DNA from: a virus
Virus record (IMG/VR): IMGVR_UViG_3300035145_001735
Span: 1 to 59,973 of that record
Reading direction: 5' to 3' (one strand)
DNA: 59,973 nt
Of this stretch, positions 30,877 to 37,864 are shown piece after piece (the stretch's first letter is position 1; the number at the start of each line of letters is the position of its first letter). The translations under genes were made by a program, and so were the position numbers. The notes below the pieces were generated by a model. The model was given only the letters and a program-made list of their open reading frames with translations, was not told where the DNA came from and searched no databases.

Positions 30877-31762
30877 ATATAGTGAAGCATTTTACAGTGT
30901 ACAAGGCGAGGGTAAATACGTAGGAGTACCAAGTGTATTTCTACGTACTTTTGGTTGTAACTTTCGTTGCATGAACTTTGGTGTTGATAAAAGCGTTGGA
31001 GACCGTTGGGAACAACACGCAGAAGGCAATCGCTACAATGCAGAAGTAAAAGCATTGTTGGATGATGGTATTGTAGAGAAAACAGAAAAGTTTGAAGACT
31101 TGCCAATTGTACATACAGGTTGTGATACATACGCAAGTATCTATCCAGAGTTTAAAGACTTTAACAAACTTGCAACTGTAGATGAAGTTGTAGAACACTT
31201 GCTTAGTTTGTTGCCAGAAGGCAAGTGGACTATGGATAATGGACAGGATGTACATCTTATTCTAACAGGTGGCGAGCCATTACTTGCTTGGCAGCGTTTG
31301 TATGTCGAGTTATTTGAACACCCAGGTATGCAGGATCTTAAAAATGTCACAATTGAAACCAACACTACACAGCATCTACACGATGACTTCTACAATTACC
31401 TCAACGGTCACGAAAGAATTCAACTCACTTTTAGTTGCTCACCAAAACTATCCGTTTCGGGCGAGTCTTGGGATGATGCTATTAAGCCTGATGTTGCTAG
31501 TCAGTATTCCCTTGTTGATGGTAGCGATATGTACTTTAAGTTTGTTGTTGCTGATCAAGACGATGTTGATGAAGTTGGTAGAGCAGTTGACACCTATCGT
31601 GAAGCAGGCGTGGATGTACCTGTATACCTCATGCCGCTTGGAGGGCGCAGTGAAGAATACACGCTCAACGTACAAGAGGTGGCGAACCTCTGTATGGAAC
31701 GAGGGTGGAGGTTCTCACCTAGACTCCACATCAGCCTATTCGGAAATGCCTGGGGAACTTAA
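30866..31762 (+). CDS. queE: QueE-like radical SAM 7-carboxy-7-deazaguanine synthase with split Cys cluster
   Basis: QueE contracts the pterin ring to give 7-carboxy-7-deazaguanine. The N-terminus (EAFYSVQGEGKYVGVPSVFLRTFGCNFRC) is diagnostic, as are LILTGGEPLLAWQRLY, VTIETNTTQ, FSCSPKLSVSGE and KFVVADQDDVDEV. In canonical QueE the cluster is CxxxCxxCDT. Here Cys31 and Cys35 are followed by Asn and Phe, and the CDT-like element appears as TGCDTYAS at Cys86, giving CX3CX50C with about 48 inserted residues. An insertion inside the cluster loop seems likely. Start overlaps the AbrB-like gene. 298 residues. Confidence 0.85.
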   Translation: MKLRYSEAFYSVQGEGKYVGVPSVFLRTFGCNFRCMNFGVDKSVGDRWEQHAEGNRYNAEVKALLDDGIVEKTEKFEDLPIVHTGCDTYASIYPEFKDFNKLATVDEVVEHLLSLLPEGKWTMDNGQDVHLILTGGEPLLAWQRLYVELFEHPGMQDLKNVTIETNTTQHLHDDFYNYLNGHERIQLTFSCSPKLSVSGESWDDAIKPDVASQYSLVDGSDMYFKFVVADQDDVDEVGRAVDTYREAGVDVPVYLMPLGGRSEEYTLNVQEVANLCMERGWRFSPRLHISLFGNAWGT

Positions 31763-31832
31763 AGAAGTTGCAAAGTATAGCAAAGGTATACATACCGAAG
31801 AACAATACGAACGTATAAGGAAACAATTATGA
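31746..31832 (+). CDS. Possible 28-residue peptide
   Basis: The ATG at 31746 lies inside the end of the QueE-like gene. The frame fills the 66-base gap up to the next gene and overlaps its start (ATGA). Product: MPGELKEVAKYSKGIHTEEQ and so on, basic and helical. It may be a micro-protein or simply a leader. Evidence is limited to open frame and coupling. Confidence 0.35.
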   Translation: MPGELKEVAKYSKGIHTEEQYERIRKQL

Positions 31833-32122
31833 GCGAATGGTTTAGACGACTTATCTTCAAGAACACAGGTAAAGATGTGTATGCTAAAGAAGAAGAAACA
31901 AAAGAAAATGCACTAGGTCCATGGGTCAAAGTAATTGAAGTACATTTTGATAAAGATAACCCACAACGTGGATACTTTGAACTTGACTGGAACGACGACT
32001 TCGTTGGACTACTCGGAGAAGCAGGCTACGCTGGAGAAACACCAGAAGCAATTGTTGACTTATGGTTTAACGACTTGTGCCGTAGCGTAGCACTAGAAGC
32101 ACAAGGTGAAGATGACATATAA
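31829..32122 (+). CDS. Hypothetical protein following queE (97 aa)
   Basis: AAGGAAAC precedes the ATG. The protein has GPWVKVIEVHFDKDNPQRGYF then ELDWNDDFVGLLGEAGYAGET and DLWFNDLCRSVALEA. I recall similar proteins in marine T4-like phages near queuosine genes, with no known role. It is acidic with no membrane span. Confidence 0.65.
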   Translation: MSEWFRRLIFKNTGKDVYAKEEETKENALGPWVKVIEVHFDKDNPQRGYFELDWNDDFVGLLGEAGYAGETPEAIVDLWFNDLCRSVALEAQGEDDI

Positions 32123-32127
32123 TTGCT

Positions 32128-32553
32128 ATGAGACTATGTAATGATCCTACATTGTTCTGTTATGAACATTTAGAAAAAATTTGCAAACATTACGATGCAC
32201 AGTATGTAGTCGATACTGAGTTTGAGGATCAAGCATATGCAGTGTTTTATAGTAGTAAGCCACATCCAGACAGTAACAGCAGATATTTTGCTATGTACTT
32301 GGATTATGAAACACAACAATTATTAGTAACAGATGGCAGTTTTGTAGAGGATCAAGAATTTGCAGGTATCATTGCAGACAATGGAGATATTATCTTCAGT
32401 AGGGGAAGGCACGATTATCGGGTTAGCGATGACGAGTCTGTTTGGATTGATGGCGGTCGTGATTATACAAGACGACCATTAGTAAACATAGATAGATTAG
32501 TAAGATTAACAGTTCACAAAGGTAGACTGGAGGCATGGTTTGACAACGATTAA
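32128..32553 (+). CDS. Hypothetical protein (141 aa)
   Basis: Not recognised. Beta-type segments (AYAVFYSSKPHPDSNSRYFA, MYLDYETQQLLVTDG) end in VNIDRLVRLTVHKGRLEAWF. No signal peptide. Its last codons overlap the TTG-started zinc-ribbon gene at 32540, whose ribosome-binding site GGAGG lies in this gene. Confidence 0.6.
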   Translation: MRLCNDPTLFCYEHLEKICKHYDAQYVVDTEFEDQAYAVFYSSKPHPDSNSRYFAMYLDYETQQLLVTDGSFVEDQEFAGIIADNGDIIFSRGRHDYRVSDDESVWIDGGRDYTRRPLVNIDRLVRLTVHKGRLEAWFDND

Positions 32554-32695
32554 TGGATGCTGCGGCGATCCTCGTACTGCACATTTCTTAACAGAAGCAA
32601 CTACACCAGAAGGACATGAATACAGAATTACTATTTCATATTGTAAAACCTGTGGTAGTCAAAAAGCAACATCAAACATAAAACACGTAAAATGA
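32540..32695 (+). CDS. Small zinc-ribbon-like protein, TTG start (51 aa)
   Basis: GGAGG at 32529-32533 is 6 bases before TTG at 32540. The product begins MTTINGCCGDPRTAHF and has ISYCKTCGSQKATS, giving CC and CxxC pairs about 30 residues apart, as in a small zinc ribbon. The stop overlaps the next start (ATGA). The clear ribosome-binding site supports it. Confidence 0.6.
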   Translation: MTTINGCCGDPRTAHFLTEATTPEGHEYRITISYCKTCGSQKATSNIKHVK

Positions 32696-32865
32696 AAGAA
32701 CACTTTTTGTATCTAATAGATGATCAACTAGCAGTAATTACACGTGAAGAAGCAGTTGCAATTAAACTTATGCATCCAGAAAAAGATGTTTGGAACGCAT
32801 CTGAGTCACTAGATATGGAACCTGTTTTAATGGACACAGAAAATGACACCTGCAGAGATATTTGA
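32692..32865 (+). CDS. Small hypothetical protein (57 aa)
   Basis: Its ATG overlaps the zinc-ribbon stop and it ends 23 bases into the next gene. Product: MKEHFLYLIDDQLAVITREE, then KDVWNASESLDMEP. No motif recognised. Coupling on both sides is the main evidence. Confidence 0.5.
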   Translation: MKEHFLYLIDDQLAVITREEAVAIKLMHPEKDVWNASESLDMEPVLMDTENDTCRDI

Positions 32866-33073
32866 ATACAAACAACGTTGGAAGCCAGGTACAACTGTGC
32901 GACTGCACAGTGATGTAGTTGACCGTGGAAAAGTTTATTGCAGACGTCAACTTGAACAGCATCAGTGGAGTGTAACAACTTGGACTGGACAATACGAGCA
33001 TACGTTTCACTTTGAATGTAGCGGTGAAGCATTAAGATTTAAGTTAGCAATGGGAGAATATGCAGACCAATGA
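32843..33073 (+). CDS. Hypothetical protein (76 aa)
   Basis: The protein looks like a small beta-barrel: PGTTVRLHSDVVDRGKVYCRR, then WSVTTWTGQYEHTFHFE. It is neutral and soluble. The start lies inside the previous gene, and the stop overlaps the next ATG (ATGA). Unknown function. Confidence 0.55.
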   Translation: MTPAEIFEYKQRWKPGTTVRLHSDVVDRGKVYCRRQLEQHQWSVTTWTGQYEHTFHFECSGEALRFKLAMGEYADQ

Positions 33074-33363
33074 CAGAACCAGCTACAGATCCTATCATCG
33101 GTTTTATTGCAATAGTACTAATACTAATTCCAATTGTTTGGTTTATACGCTGGAGTCATAAAGATCAGCCACAGCCCAAACTAGACTTTGGACCCGAAAA
33201 AGATCAGGGCTGGATCTATTATGTTTGGAACTGGCGTACATATGCATTCTATGCACTACTAATTTTTGCTTGTGTATTAGGATTTTTAGATCAAGGCATT
33301 GCAGGTATATTTTATGGTGCGTGTCTTATATATGGATTGAAACTACTAGGGAAGTTATTCTAA
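33070..33363 (+). CDS. Small membrane protein, three predicted spans (97 aa)
   Basis: Hydrophobic segments occur at residues about 8-27 (IIGFIAIVLILIPIVWFI), 57-73 (TYAFYALLIFACVLGFL) and 76-95 (GIAGIFYGACLIYGLKLL), separated by a charged loop (HKDQPQPKLDFGPEKDQ). Membrane location is clear but the role is not. Holin, superinfection exclusion or transporter helper are options. It is coupled to a 25-residue membrane peptide. Confidence 0.6.
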   Translation: MTEPATDPIIGFIAIVLILIPIVWFIRWSHKDQPQPKLDFGPEKDQGWIYYVWNWRTYAFYALLIFACVLGFLDQGIAGIFYGACLIYGLKLLGKLF

Positions 33364-33440
33364 TGATTGGTATACTAGCAGCCATAATTTTACCGCAACT
33401 ATGCCTAATTGTAGGCTTTATGTTAGGAGAGATAAAATGA
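33363..33440 (+). CDS. Membrane micro-peptide (25 aa)
   Basis: The ATG overlaps the previous stop (TAATG) and the TGA overlaps the next ATG. The whole product is one hydrophobic span (MIGILAAIILPQLCLIVGFM). Precise coupling on both sides suggests translation, though it may only be a relay between genes. Confidence 0.45.
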   Translation: MIGILAAIILPQLCLIVGFMLGEIK

Positions 33441-33703
33441 AAGATCGTAACGAAATATTAAATGCACTTAAACATGGCGATGTCATCGTAGAGTTTACAA
33501 AAGTAAATGGCGACTATCGCAAGATGATTTGTACACTAAATGAAGAAATGTTACCTCCTGCTAAAAAAGATGACAGTGTAACACAGAAAAAAGTACGTGA
33601 AGTTAATCCAGATGTTTGTGTTGTATGGGATGTCAATGCAAAAGGATGGCGCAGTTTTAGATGGGAGAATGTAGTCAATGCAGAAGTTGATGTCCCGTTT
33701 TAA
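33437..33703 (+). CDS. SH3-like beta-barrel protein, WYL_2/DUF2693 type (88 aa)
   Basis: TTAGGAGAG precedes the ATG at 33437. The pattern (NEILNALKHGDVIVEFTKVNG, then RKMICTLNEEMLPP, and VVWDVNAKGWRSFRW) matches a small family common in T4-like phages and thought to adopt an SH3-like fold. Function is unknown; nucleic acid or protein binding is often presumed. Confidence 0.7.
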   Translation: MKDRNEILNALKHGDVIVEFTKVNGDYRKMICTLNEEMLPPAKKDDSVTQKKVREVNPDVCVVWDVNAKGWRSFRWENVVNAEVDVPF

Positions 33704-33713
33704 ATACTATATA

Positions 33714-33872
33714 ATGGATACCAAATTGTTTTGGCGACTATGGTTCTGGTGGGGTATTAGGCAAGCCCGCATACGCAGAGAAGCAAGAGAAGCAAAACAA
33801 AAGACCATGCCACAATTAGATACAGAACAGTATTGGGAGAAAGTACATAATGAGCGAAATCGTAATTTATAA
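33714..33872 (+). CDS. Small aromatic/basic protein (52 aa)
   Basis: The ATG at 33714 avoids most overlap; one at 33690 is also possible. The N-terminus is very aromatic (MDTKLFWRLWFWWGIRQ), followed by a basic helix (RIRREAREAKQK). This could be an amphipathic membrane-associated segment. No family known. Confidence 0.5.
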   Translation: MDTKLFWRLWFWWGIRQARIRREAREAKQKTMPQLDTEQYWEKVHNERNRNL

Positions 33873-33972
33873 TATACTATTTTGGGTGCCATACATTTGG
33901 GTATGCAGTTTACCAGCAAAACTAATGCAACTAGCAATTAACGGTGACGGTAAATGGAACAGCCTAAGTTAA
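33850..33972 (+). CDS. Membrane micro-protein (40 aa)
   Basis: The ATG at 33850 lies within the end of the previous gene with GGGAGAA upstream. The product has a hydrophobic span (IVIYNILFWVPYIWVCSLPA) and a short polar tail. It overlaps the next gene by 19 bases. Confidence 0.5.
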   Translation: MSEIVIYNILFWVPYIWVCSLPAKLMQLAINGDGKWNSLS

Positions 33973-34184
33973 TATTACTGTCAGACATCATAGAACAAAA
34001 AGTTCGAAAAGAAAAAGAACTAGAGTTCTACACAGCAGAACTAGAAAAACTCAAAGAAAAAATGTATTGGCTTCAGCGTGATATTGATGTCAACAATATA
34101 ATCATTGACATGATTAAATCTGATGCTATACTAGATGTAAAAGAGAACATGGAAAATAAATTACTAAAGGATGACTCAAAATGA
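33954..34184 (+). CDS. Coiled-coil protein (76 aa)
   Basis: Most of the protein is a heptad-like helix: LSDIIEQKVRKEKELEFYTA, then LEKLKEKMYWLQRDIDVNN. It is conserved in format in T4-like phages ahead of the RNase H gene. Role unknown. It overlaps the RNase H gene start (ATGA). Confidence 0.6.
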   Translation: MEQPKLILLSDIIEQKVRKEKELEFYTAELEKLKEKMYWLQRDIDVNNIIIDMIKSDAILDVKENMENKLLKDDSK

Positions 34185-35161
34185 CTTACATCTTAGTCGA
34201 CAGTCTTAATATGTTTTATCGTGCACGTCACGTAGTACGTGGTGATGACATTGAAACTAAAATTGGTATGGCATATCATATTATGTTCAGTGCAGTTAAC
34301 AAAGCATGGAAAGACTTCAATGGCAGTCATGTTGTTTTTTGCTTTGAAGGACGCAGTTGGCGTAAAGATCACTATGAACCTTACAAGCGCAATCGTAAAG
34401 AAGCACGTGATGCACTAAGTCCACGTGAACAAGAAGAAGATCGTGCATACTTTGAAGCATTTGATGAACTAAAAACATTTATTGAAAAGCGTACTAACTG
34501 TACTGTGCTGCAGCATCCTACTTGTGAAGCAGATGACTTTATTGCACGTTTTATACAAAATCATCCTAATGATGAACATGTTATTATCAGTAGCGACAGT
34601 GACTTTTATCAGTTGCTTGCTAACAATGTTAGTCAGTATAATGGTATTACTAATCAACATATTCGTTTAGACGGTGTGTATGATGATAAAGGCAAGCCTG
34701 TTGTAGATAAGAAAACTAAAGAACACAAAATTGTAGGTGATCCCGAATGGCTACTGTTTGAAAAGTGCATACGTGGTGATACTAGTGACAACATCTTTAG
34801 TGCATATCCAGGTGCACGTAAAAAAGGCACAAAGAATAAAGTAGGACTACTAGAAGCATTTGAAGATAAAAACGACAAAGGTTTTAATTGGAATAACTTT
34901 ATGCTACAAAAGTGGGTCGATCACGAAGGTGTAGAACATCGTGTACTAGACGATTATCAACGCAATCGTGAACTAATTGATCTTACAGCACAGCCTACAG
35001 AAATTAAAAGTGTACTAGACGAAACTATTGTTAATCAAGTACAACGTGTTCCTGTAAGCGGAGTCGGTATTCATTTTATGAAGTTTTGTGGTAAACATGA
35101 TTTACAAAGAGTAAGTGCACAGGCAGAGGCTCATGCTGAGTATCTAAATGCCGCTTATTAA
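34181..35161 (+). CDS. rnh: RNase H / 5'-3' exonuclease (T4 Rnh-like)
   Basis: This is a FEN-1/PIN-type nuclease that removes RNA primers from lagging-strand fragments. The acidic catalytic residues fall in YILVDSLNMFYRARH (Asp near 7), VVFCFEGRSWRKDHYEPYK (near 50), CEADDFIARFI (near 115) and ISSDSDFYQLL (near 135), and the helix-hairpin loop is CIRGDTSDNIFSAYPG near residue 200. At 326 residues it matches T4 RNase H. The start is coupled to the coiled-coil gene. Confidence 0.9.
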   Translation: MTYILVDSLNMFYRARHVVRGDDIETKIGMAYHIMFSAVNKAWKDFNGSHVVFCFEGRSWRKDHYEPYKRNRKEARDALSPREQEEDRAYFEAFDELKTFIEKRTNCTVLQHPTCEADDFIARFIQNHPNDEHVIISSDSDFYQLLANNVSQYNGITNQHIRLDGVYDDKGKPVVDKKTKEHKIVGDPEWLLFEKCIRGDTSDNIFSAYPGARKKGTKNKVGLLEAFEDKNDKGFNWNNFMLQKWVDHEGVEHRVLDDYQRNRELIDLTAQPTEIKSVLDETIVNQVQRVPVSGVGIHFMKFCGKHDLQRVSAQAEAHAEYLNAAY

Positions 35162-35396
35162 AGTATGTCGTGCAACAATACCGCACGGCATTTTAACAAC
35201 AAACTTTGAAGTAGAAGACGTAGTTGATACGTGGATTAAATCAGGCAAAGGAAAGTGGGTTAGTGAGAATTGTAAAGCATTAACAACCGAAGTTAATGAT
35301 AGTTGGGCAGATGGTTCATTAGCAGTTACTATAATAGCAGACTTTACAAGAGAACAACACATAACCTATAAACTTATGTGGTTACATGAATTATAA
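35148..35396 (+). CDS. Hypothetical protein (82 aa)
   Basis: Overlaps the RNase H end by 14 bases. Segments: LIKVCRATIPHGILTTNFEV, DTWIKSGKGKWVSENC and LAVTIIADFTREQHITYKLM. Mixed alpha/beta, soluble, no motif recognised. Confidence 0.55.
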   Translation: MPLIKVCRATIPHGILTTNFEVEDVVDTWIKSGKGKWVSENCKALTTEVNDSWADGSLAVTIIADFTREQHITYKLMWLHEL

Positions 35397-35853
35397 AGCA
35401 AAACCAGTATTAGAAAATAAGTTTTGGATCGTAGAATCCAACGGTAGTAAAATCGGAACACTTAAGGCTGTAAAAGATAAATATATATTGTACAATAGCT
35501 ATAATAACTCAGAAACTGTTTATGACGATCTAGATAATTTTGTAGTTGAAGAAAAAAAGTCAAAGACCTTTATTAACGAAACTGTTTATGGTTATCCTGC
35601 TAATACTGAACAAGCACACGACATTGACCTACTAGATAATGTGCCAATATATAAAAAAACGCCAACATCGAGCGTATATTTTGCGGCAGGATACTACGGA
35701 TTAAAGTTTCCGACGATTGGATGGAGACATGCATATTGCCCTAGAGTTAAAACGCTAGAAACATATGACTGGATCGGACCTTTTAAGAACGAATCGGACA
35801 TGAATCTGGCTATTAAGCGTAAAGGGCAAGAAAATGAAATATCTAATAACTAG
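35386..35853 (+). CDS. Conserved hypothetical phage protein (155 aa)
   Basis: The N-terminal half is beta-type (VLENKFWIVESNGSKIGTLK, DKYILYNSYNNSETVYD). The C-terminal half has VYFAAGYYGLKFPTIGWR, YCPRVKTLETYDWIGPFK, a segment I recall from other marine T4-like phages. No function known. It overlaps the following secreted-protein gene by 20 bases. Confidence 0.65.
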   Translation: MNYKAKPVLENKFWIVESNGSKIGTLKAVKDKYILYNSYNNSETVYDDLDNFVVEEKKSKTFINETVYGYPANTEQAHDIDLLDNVPIYKKTPTSSVYFAAGYYGLKFPTIGWRHAYCPRVKTLETYDWIGPFKNESDMNLAIKRKGQENEISNN

Positions 35854-36181
35854 TGTTTTAGTATTATTATCTTCTAATGTGTTTGCACAAGACAGTGATA
35901 AAACATATTTTTTCACTAGATCTGAATGTTGGCCAAGTGAAAAATTCATGCAAATGGTTATGACCAGATGGGGCGAAGATGCACTGTTTACTGGAACTAG
36001 CATGACTTTCAGTCAAGATGGTAAATCATATCAAGGCGGTATGATGTTTTTTGTAAATCAAGATAGCGGTACATGGACATTAGCAAATTTATATGCAGAT
36101 GGTACAATTTGTATACAAAATGCTGGTACTGATTTTTCTCCTTTTAGCGTAGACAAATCTAAAAAAGGAGACAAAAGTTGA
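35834..36181 (+). CDS. Secreted periplasmic protein with signal peptide (115 aa)
   Basis: AAAGGG precedes the ATG. The Sec signal peptide is MKYLITSVLVLLSSNVFAQ, with cleavage after FAQ or VFA. The mature part is small and aromatic (YFFTRSECWPSEKFMQMV, then GKSYQGGMMFFVNQDSGTW), with two Cys. I have seen comparable periplasmic proteins in pelagic phages. It may act at the envelope, for example in exclusion of other phages; this is inference. Confidence 0.65.
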   Translation: MKYLITSVLVLLSSNVFAQDSDKTYFFTRSECWPSEKFMQMVMTRWGEDALFTGTSMTFSQDGKSYQGGMMFFVNQDSGTWTLANLYADGTICIQNAGTDFSPFSVDKSKKGDKS

Positions 36182-36411
36182 AATGGTTAGTAGTAGTGTT
36201 GTTTGCAACACCGGGTCAGGATCTTTATATTTTTACAGATCCAACATTTGAAACAAAACAGGAGTGCGATACAAGTATACGTGATCCTGAACAAGTTCCA
36301 AAATACATAAAGAAACTTTCACAAGAATACTTGCACTTACCTCCTATTCGTGCAGTAGGGTGTATTGAAGAACAAGAAATGAAAAAGATTTTGGAAGGCA
36401 AAGGCGCTTAA
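36178..36411 (+). CDS. Small secreted-like protein, TTG start (77 aa)
   Basis: AAAGGAGAC precedes the TTG at 36178, which overlaps the previous TGA (TTGA). The N-terminal residues (MKWLVVVLFATPGQDLYIF) look like a short signal peptide or anchor. The rest has two Cys (KQECDTSI and RAVGCIEE) consistent with a periplasmic disulphide, paralleling 35834 and 29163. Confidence 0.55.
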   Translation: MKWLVVVLFATPGQDLYIFTDPTFETKQECDTSIRDPEQVPKYIKKLSQEYLHLPPIRAVGCIEEQEMKKILEGKGA

Positions 36412-36416
36412 TTCTG

Positions 36417-36446
36417 TACTACTTTAATAAATATATTAAAGCAGTA
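36417..36446 (+). promoter_or_regulatory. Late promoter AATAAATA within a dyad upstream of the 36461 gene
   Basis: AATAAATA (36426-36433) lies in a hairpin CTTTAAT (36422-36428) / ATTAAAG (36435-36441), extended by TACT/AGTA. A late transcript starting near 36440 would lose most of the hairpin. The AAAGAG ribosome-binding site is just downstream and not paired. Confidence 0.45.
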
Positions 36447-36460
36447 TAGAAAGAGTGACA

Positions 36461-36766
36461 ATGGCTAGACCTAAACCAAAGATTTTAATGGAGTGGACAG
36501 ACCCCAAAACATTCCGTAGTGAACAGTTGTTAGATGCAGATGCAATATATGCAGTATTCCACGACGGCAAACCAATCAACTTGCGTAGTTTAAATAGTTT
36601 ATCAAATTACCCCGGGCCTAAGTATAAAAAAGTATCGTTTAGCAATAGCGGACATGCATTCAACTTAGCGGAACGCTTGAACAAGTTATACAAAACAGAT
36701 AAGTTTGAAGTAGTAAAACTCACACAAGGTGAGGTAATAAAAGAAGATGACACCGGACTTTTATAA
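36461..36766 (+). CDS. Hypothetical protein (101 aa)
   Basis: AAAGAG lies before the ATG at 36461; a GTG at 36455 is less likely. Product: ARPKPKILMEWTDPKTFRSEQ and so on, with SNYPGPKYKKVSFSNSGHAFN. Basic, soluble, no family recognised. A late promoter upstream suggests late expression. Confidence 0.6.
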   Translation: MARPKPKILMEWTDPKTFRSEQLLDADAIYAVFHDGKPINLRSLNSLSNYPGPKYKKVSFSNSGHAFNLAERLNKLYKTDKFEVVKLTQGEVIKEDDTGLL

Positions 36767-37115
36767 CAGTGTATTAGCACATGCTAAAACAATGGAATAC
36801 GGCGACCGAATGTCTCTAAGAAATATCTTTAAAAATTATAGAAACGGCAAGGGCCTCAACTTAACAAAGTTTGGGGTCGCTGTTTTGAATGACATGGGCT
36901 TCGAAAGTGAACACTTTATGCTTAATGTAGAACCAAAATTTAATGCACATTTACGCATATTGTTAGACAGATATAACAAATATCCTTATTACATTAGCAG
37001 ACGTGAATTAGTATTGTATGGAAGTGAGGATCGCATGTTGTACAAACTGTATGGACATGACTTAACTGCTTGGGTTGAACACATGGAAGAAAATATGAAA
37101 GAAGAGGGAGGCTGA
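36747..37115 (+). CDS. Hypothetical protein (122 aa)
   Basis: It overlaps the previous gene by 20 bases. The helical, basic protein (MEYGDRMSLRNIFKNYRNGK, then TKFGVAVLNDMGFESEHF) has a possible helix-turn-helix flavour near residue 40. It ends at a dyad that separates it from the minus-strand gene. Confidence 0.6.
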   Translation: MTPDFYNSVLAHAKTMEYGDRMSLRNIFKNYRNGKGLNLTKFGVAVLNDMGFESEHFMLNVEPKFNAHLRILLDRYNKYPYYISRRELVLYGSEDRMLYKLYGHDLTAWVEHMEENMKEEGG

Positions 37116-37142
37116 ATTTTCATTGTTATGATCTTTCAGCCT
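37109..37142. terminator. Dyad between convergent genes, possible bidirectional terminator
   Basis: AGGCTGAA (37109-37116) pairs with TTCAGCCT (37135-37142) over an 18-base loop, at the junction of the + gene ending at 37115 and the minus gene ending at 37152. It lacks a proper T-run in either direction, so termination is only probable. Confidence 0.4.
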
Positions 37143-37151
37143 TCAAGGCCG

Positions 37152-37382
37152 TTACTTACGGTTCCAGATACCCCAAAGTACCCAGATCGCAATCAAGCCC
37201 ATTAGGCCTTCTGCGCCAAGTGTCGACAGCATACCTGCTACATTAGCAACTACACTAGTCTCTGGAAAGAATGGAATTGCGCCCATGCCTAGTACTTCTA
37301 CTACGATCATAAGTGCTGCAATTGAAAGACCTACATCTGCAAGTCCTGCTGCCCATGCTTTTACTTTGTTCAACATATCCAT
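37152..37382 (-). CDS. Small two-span membrane protein (76 aa)
   Basis: GGAAGGGAGA precedes the start. Two hydrophobic spans (VGLSIAALMIVVEVLGMG, residues 17-34, and GAEGLMGLIAIWVLWGI, residues 56-72) flank a periplasmic-type loop (PETSVVANVAGM). The size and topology fit a holin or other late membrane protein. It lies in the minus-strand tail block, away from the endolysin. Not assignable further. Confidence 0.65.
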   Translation of the reverse strand: MDMLNKVKAWAAGLADVGLSIAALMIVVEVLGMGAIPFFPETSVVANVAGMLSTLGAEGLMGLIAIWVLWGIWNRK

Positions 37383-37486
37383 GATATATCTCCCTTCCTT
37401 TTGTTGGCTACGGATTTTATTTTACCCGTAATAGTACTTATCTAAATCTGCGCTAAATTAACGCAGGGTAAGATATCTCGAAAAGG

Positions 37487-37864
37487 TTAACTAACATATG
37501 ATGACATGTCAGGATCTGAAGGGCTCAGGCGTGAATAGATTGTATTTACTCCATAATAATCGCCGTATAATATTTTATATTTTTGAATTTTTTCTTTAAC
37601 TTCTGCAGTTGTTAGTCCTACGTGTGTCTCTCCATCAAACTGTGAATAACAAGAATAAAAACCGTTGCCGTCAATTGACAAAATTTGTTCGTCATTTAAC
37701 GCATCAGATGGAATTGTCCACCCATTATATGAATTTCCACTTAACAGTTTAACTTGACAATAAGTAGTAGGTTTATTATCTATCTTATTTTTCATTTCTA
37801 ATACTGCAGCATTTAACTCATCTATTGTATTATATGTATTACCTGCGTAAATAAAATTTGACAT
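37487..37864 (-). CDS. Small protein coupled to the tail adhesin (125 aa)
   Basis: Its ATG overlaps the stop of the adhesin gene (TAATG on the minus strand), so both are made together. Product: MSNFIYAGNTYNTIDELNAA, then WTIPSDALNDEQILSIDGN and TTAEVKEKIQKYKILYG. The length and position suggest a small tail protein or an adhesin chaperone, but the family is not recognised. Confidence 0.6.
   Translation of the reverse strand: MSNFIYAGNTYNTIDELNAAVLEMKNKIDNKPTTYCQVKLLSGNSYNGWTIPSDALNDEQILSIDGNGFYSCYSQFDGETHVGLTTAEVKEKIQKYKILYGDYYGVNTIYSRLSPSDPDMSSYVS

Noticed and set aside
31269-31832. 187-residue + strand open frame across the QueE-like gene
   Set aside because: Overlaps QueE almost fully in another frame. 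Only the last 28 codons could be real and are listed separately.
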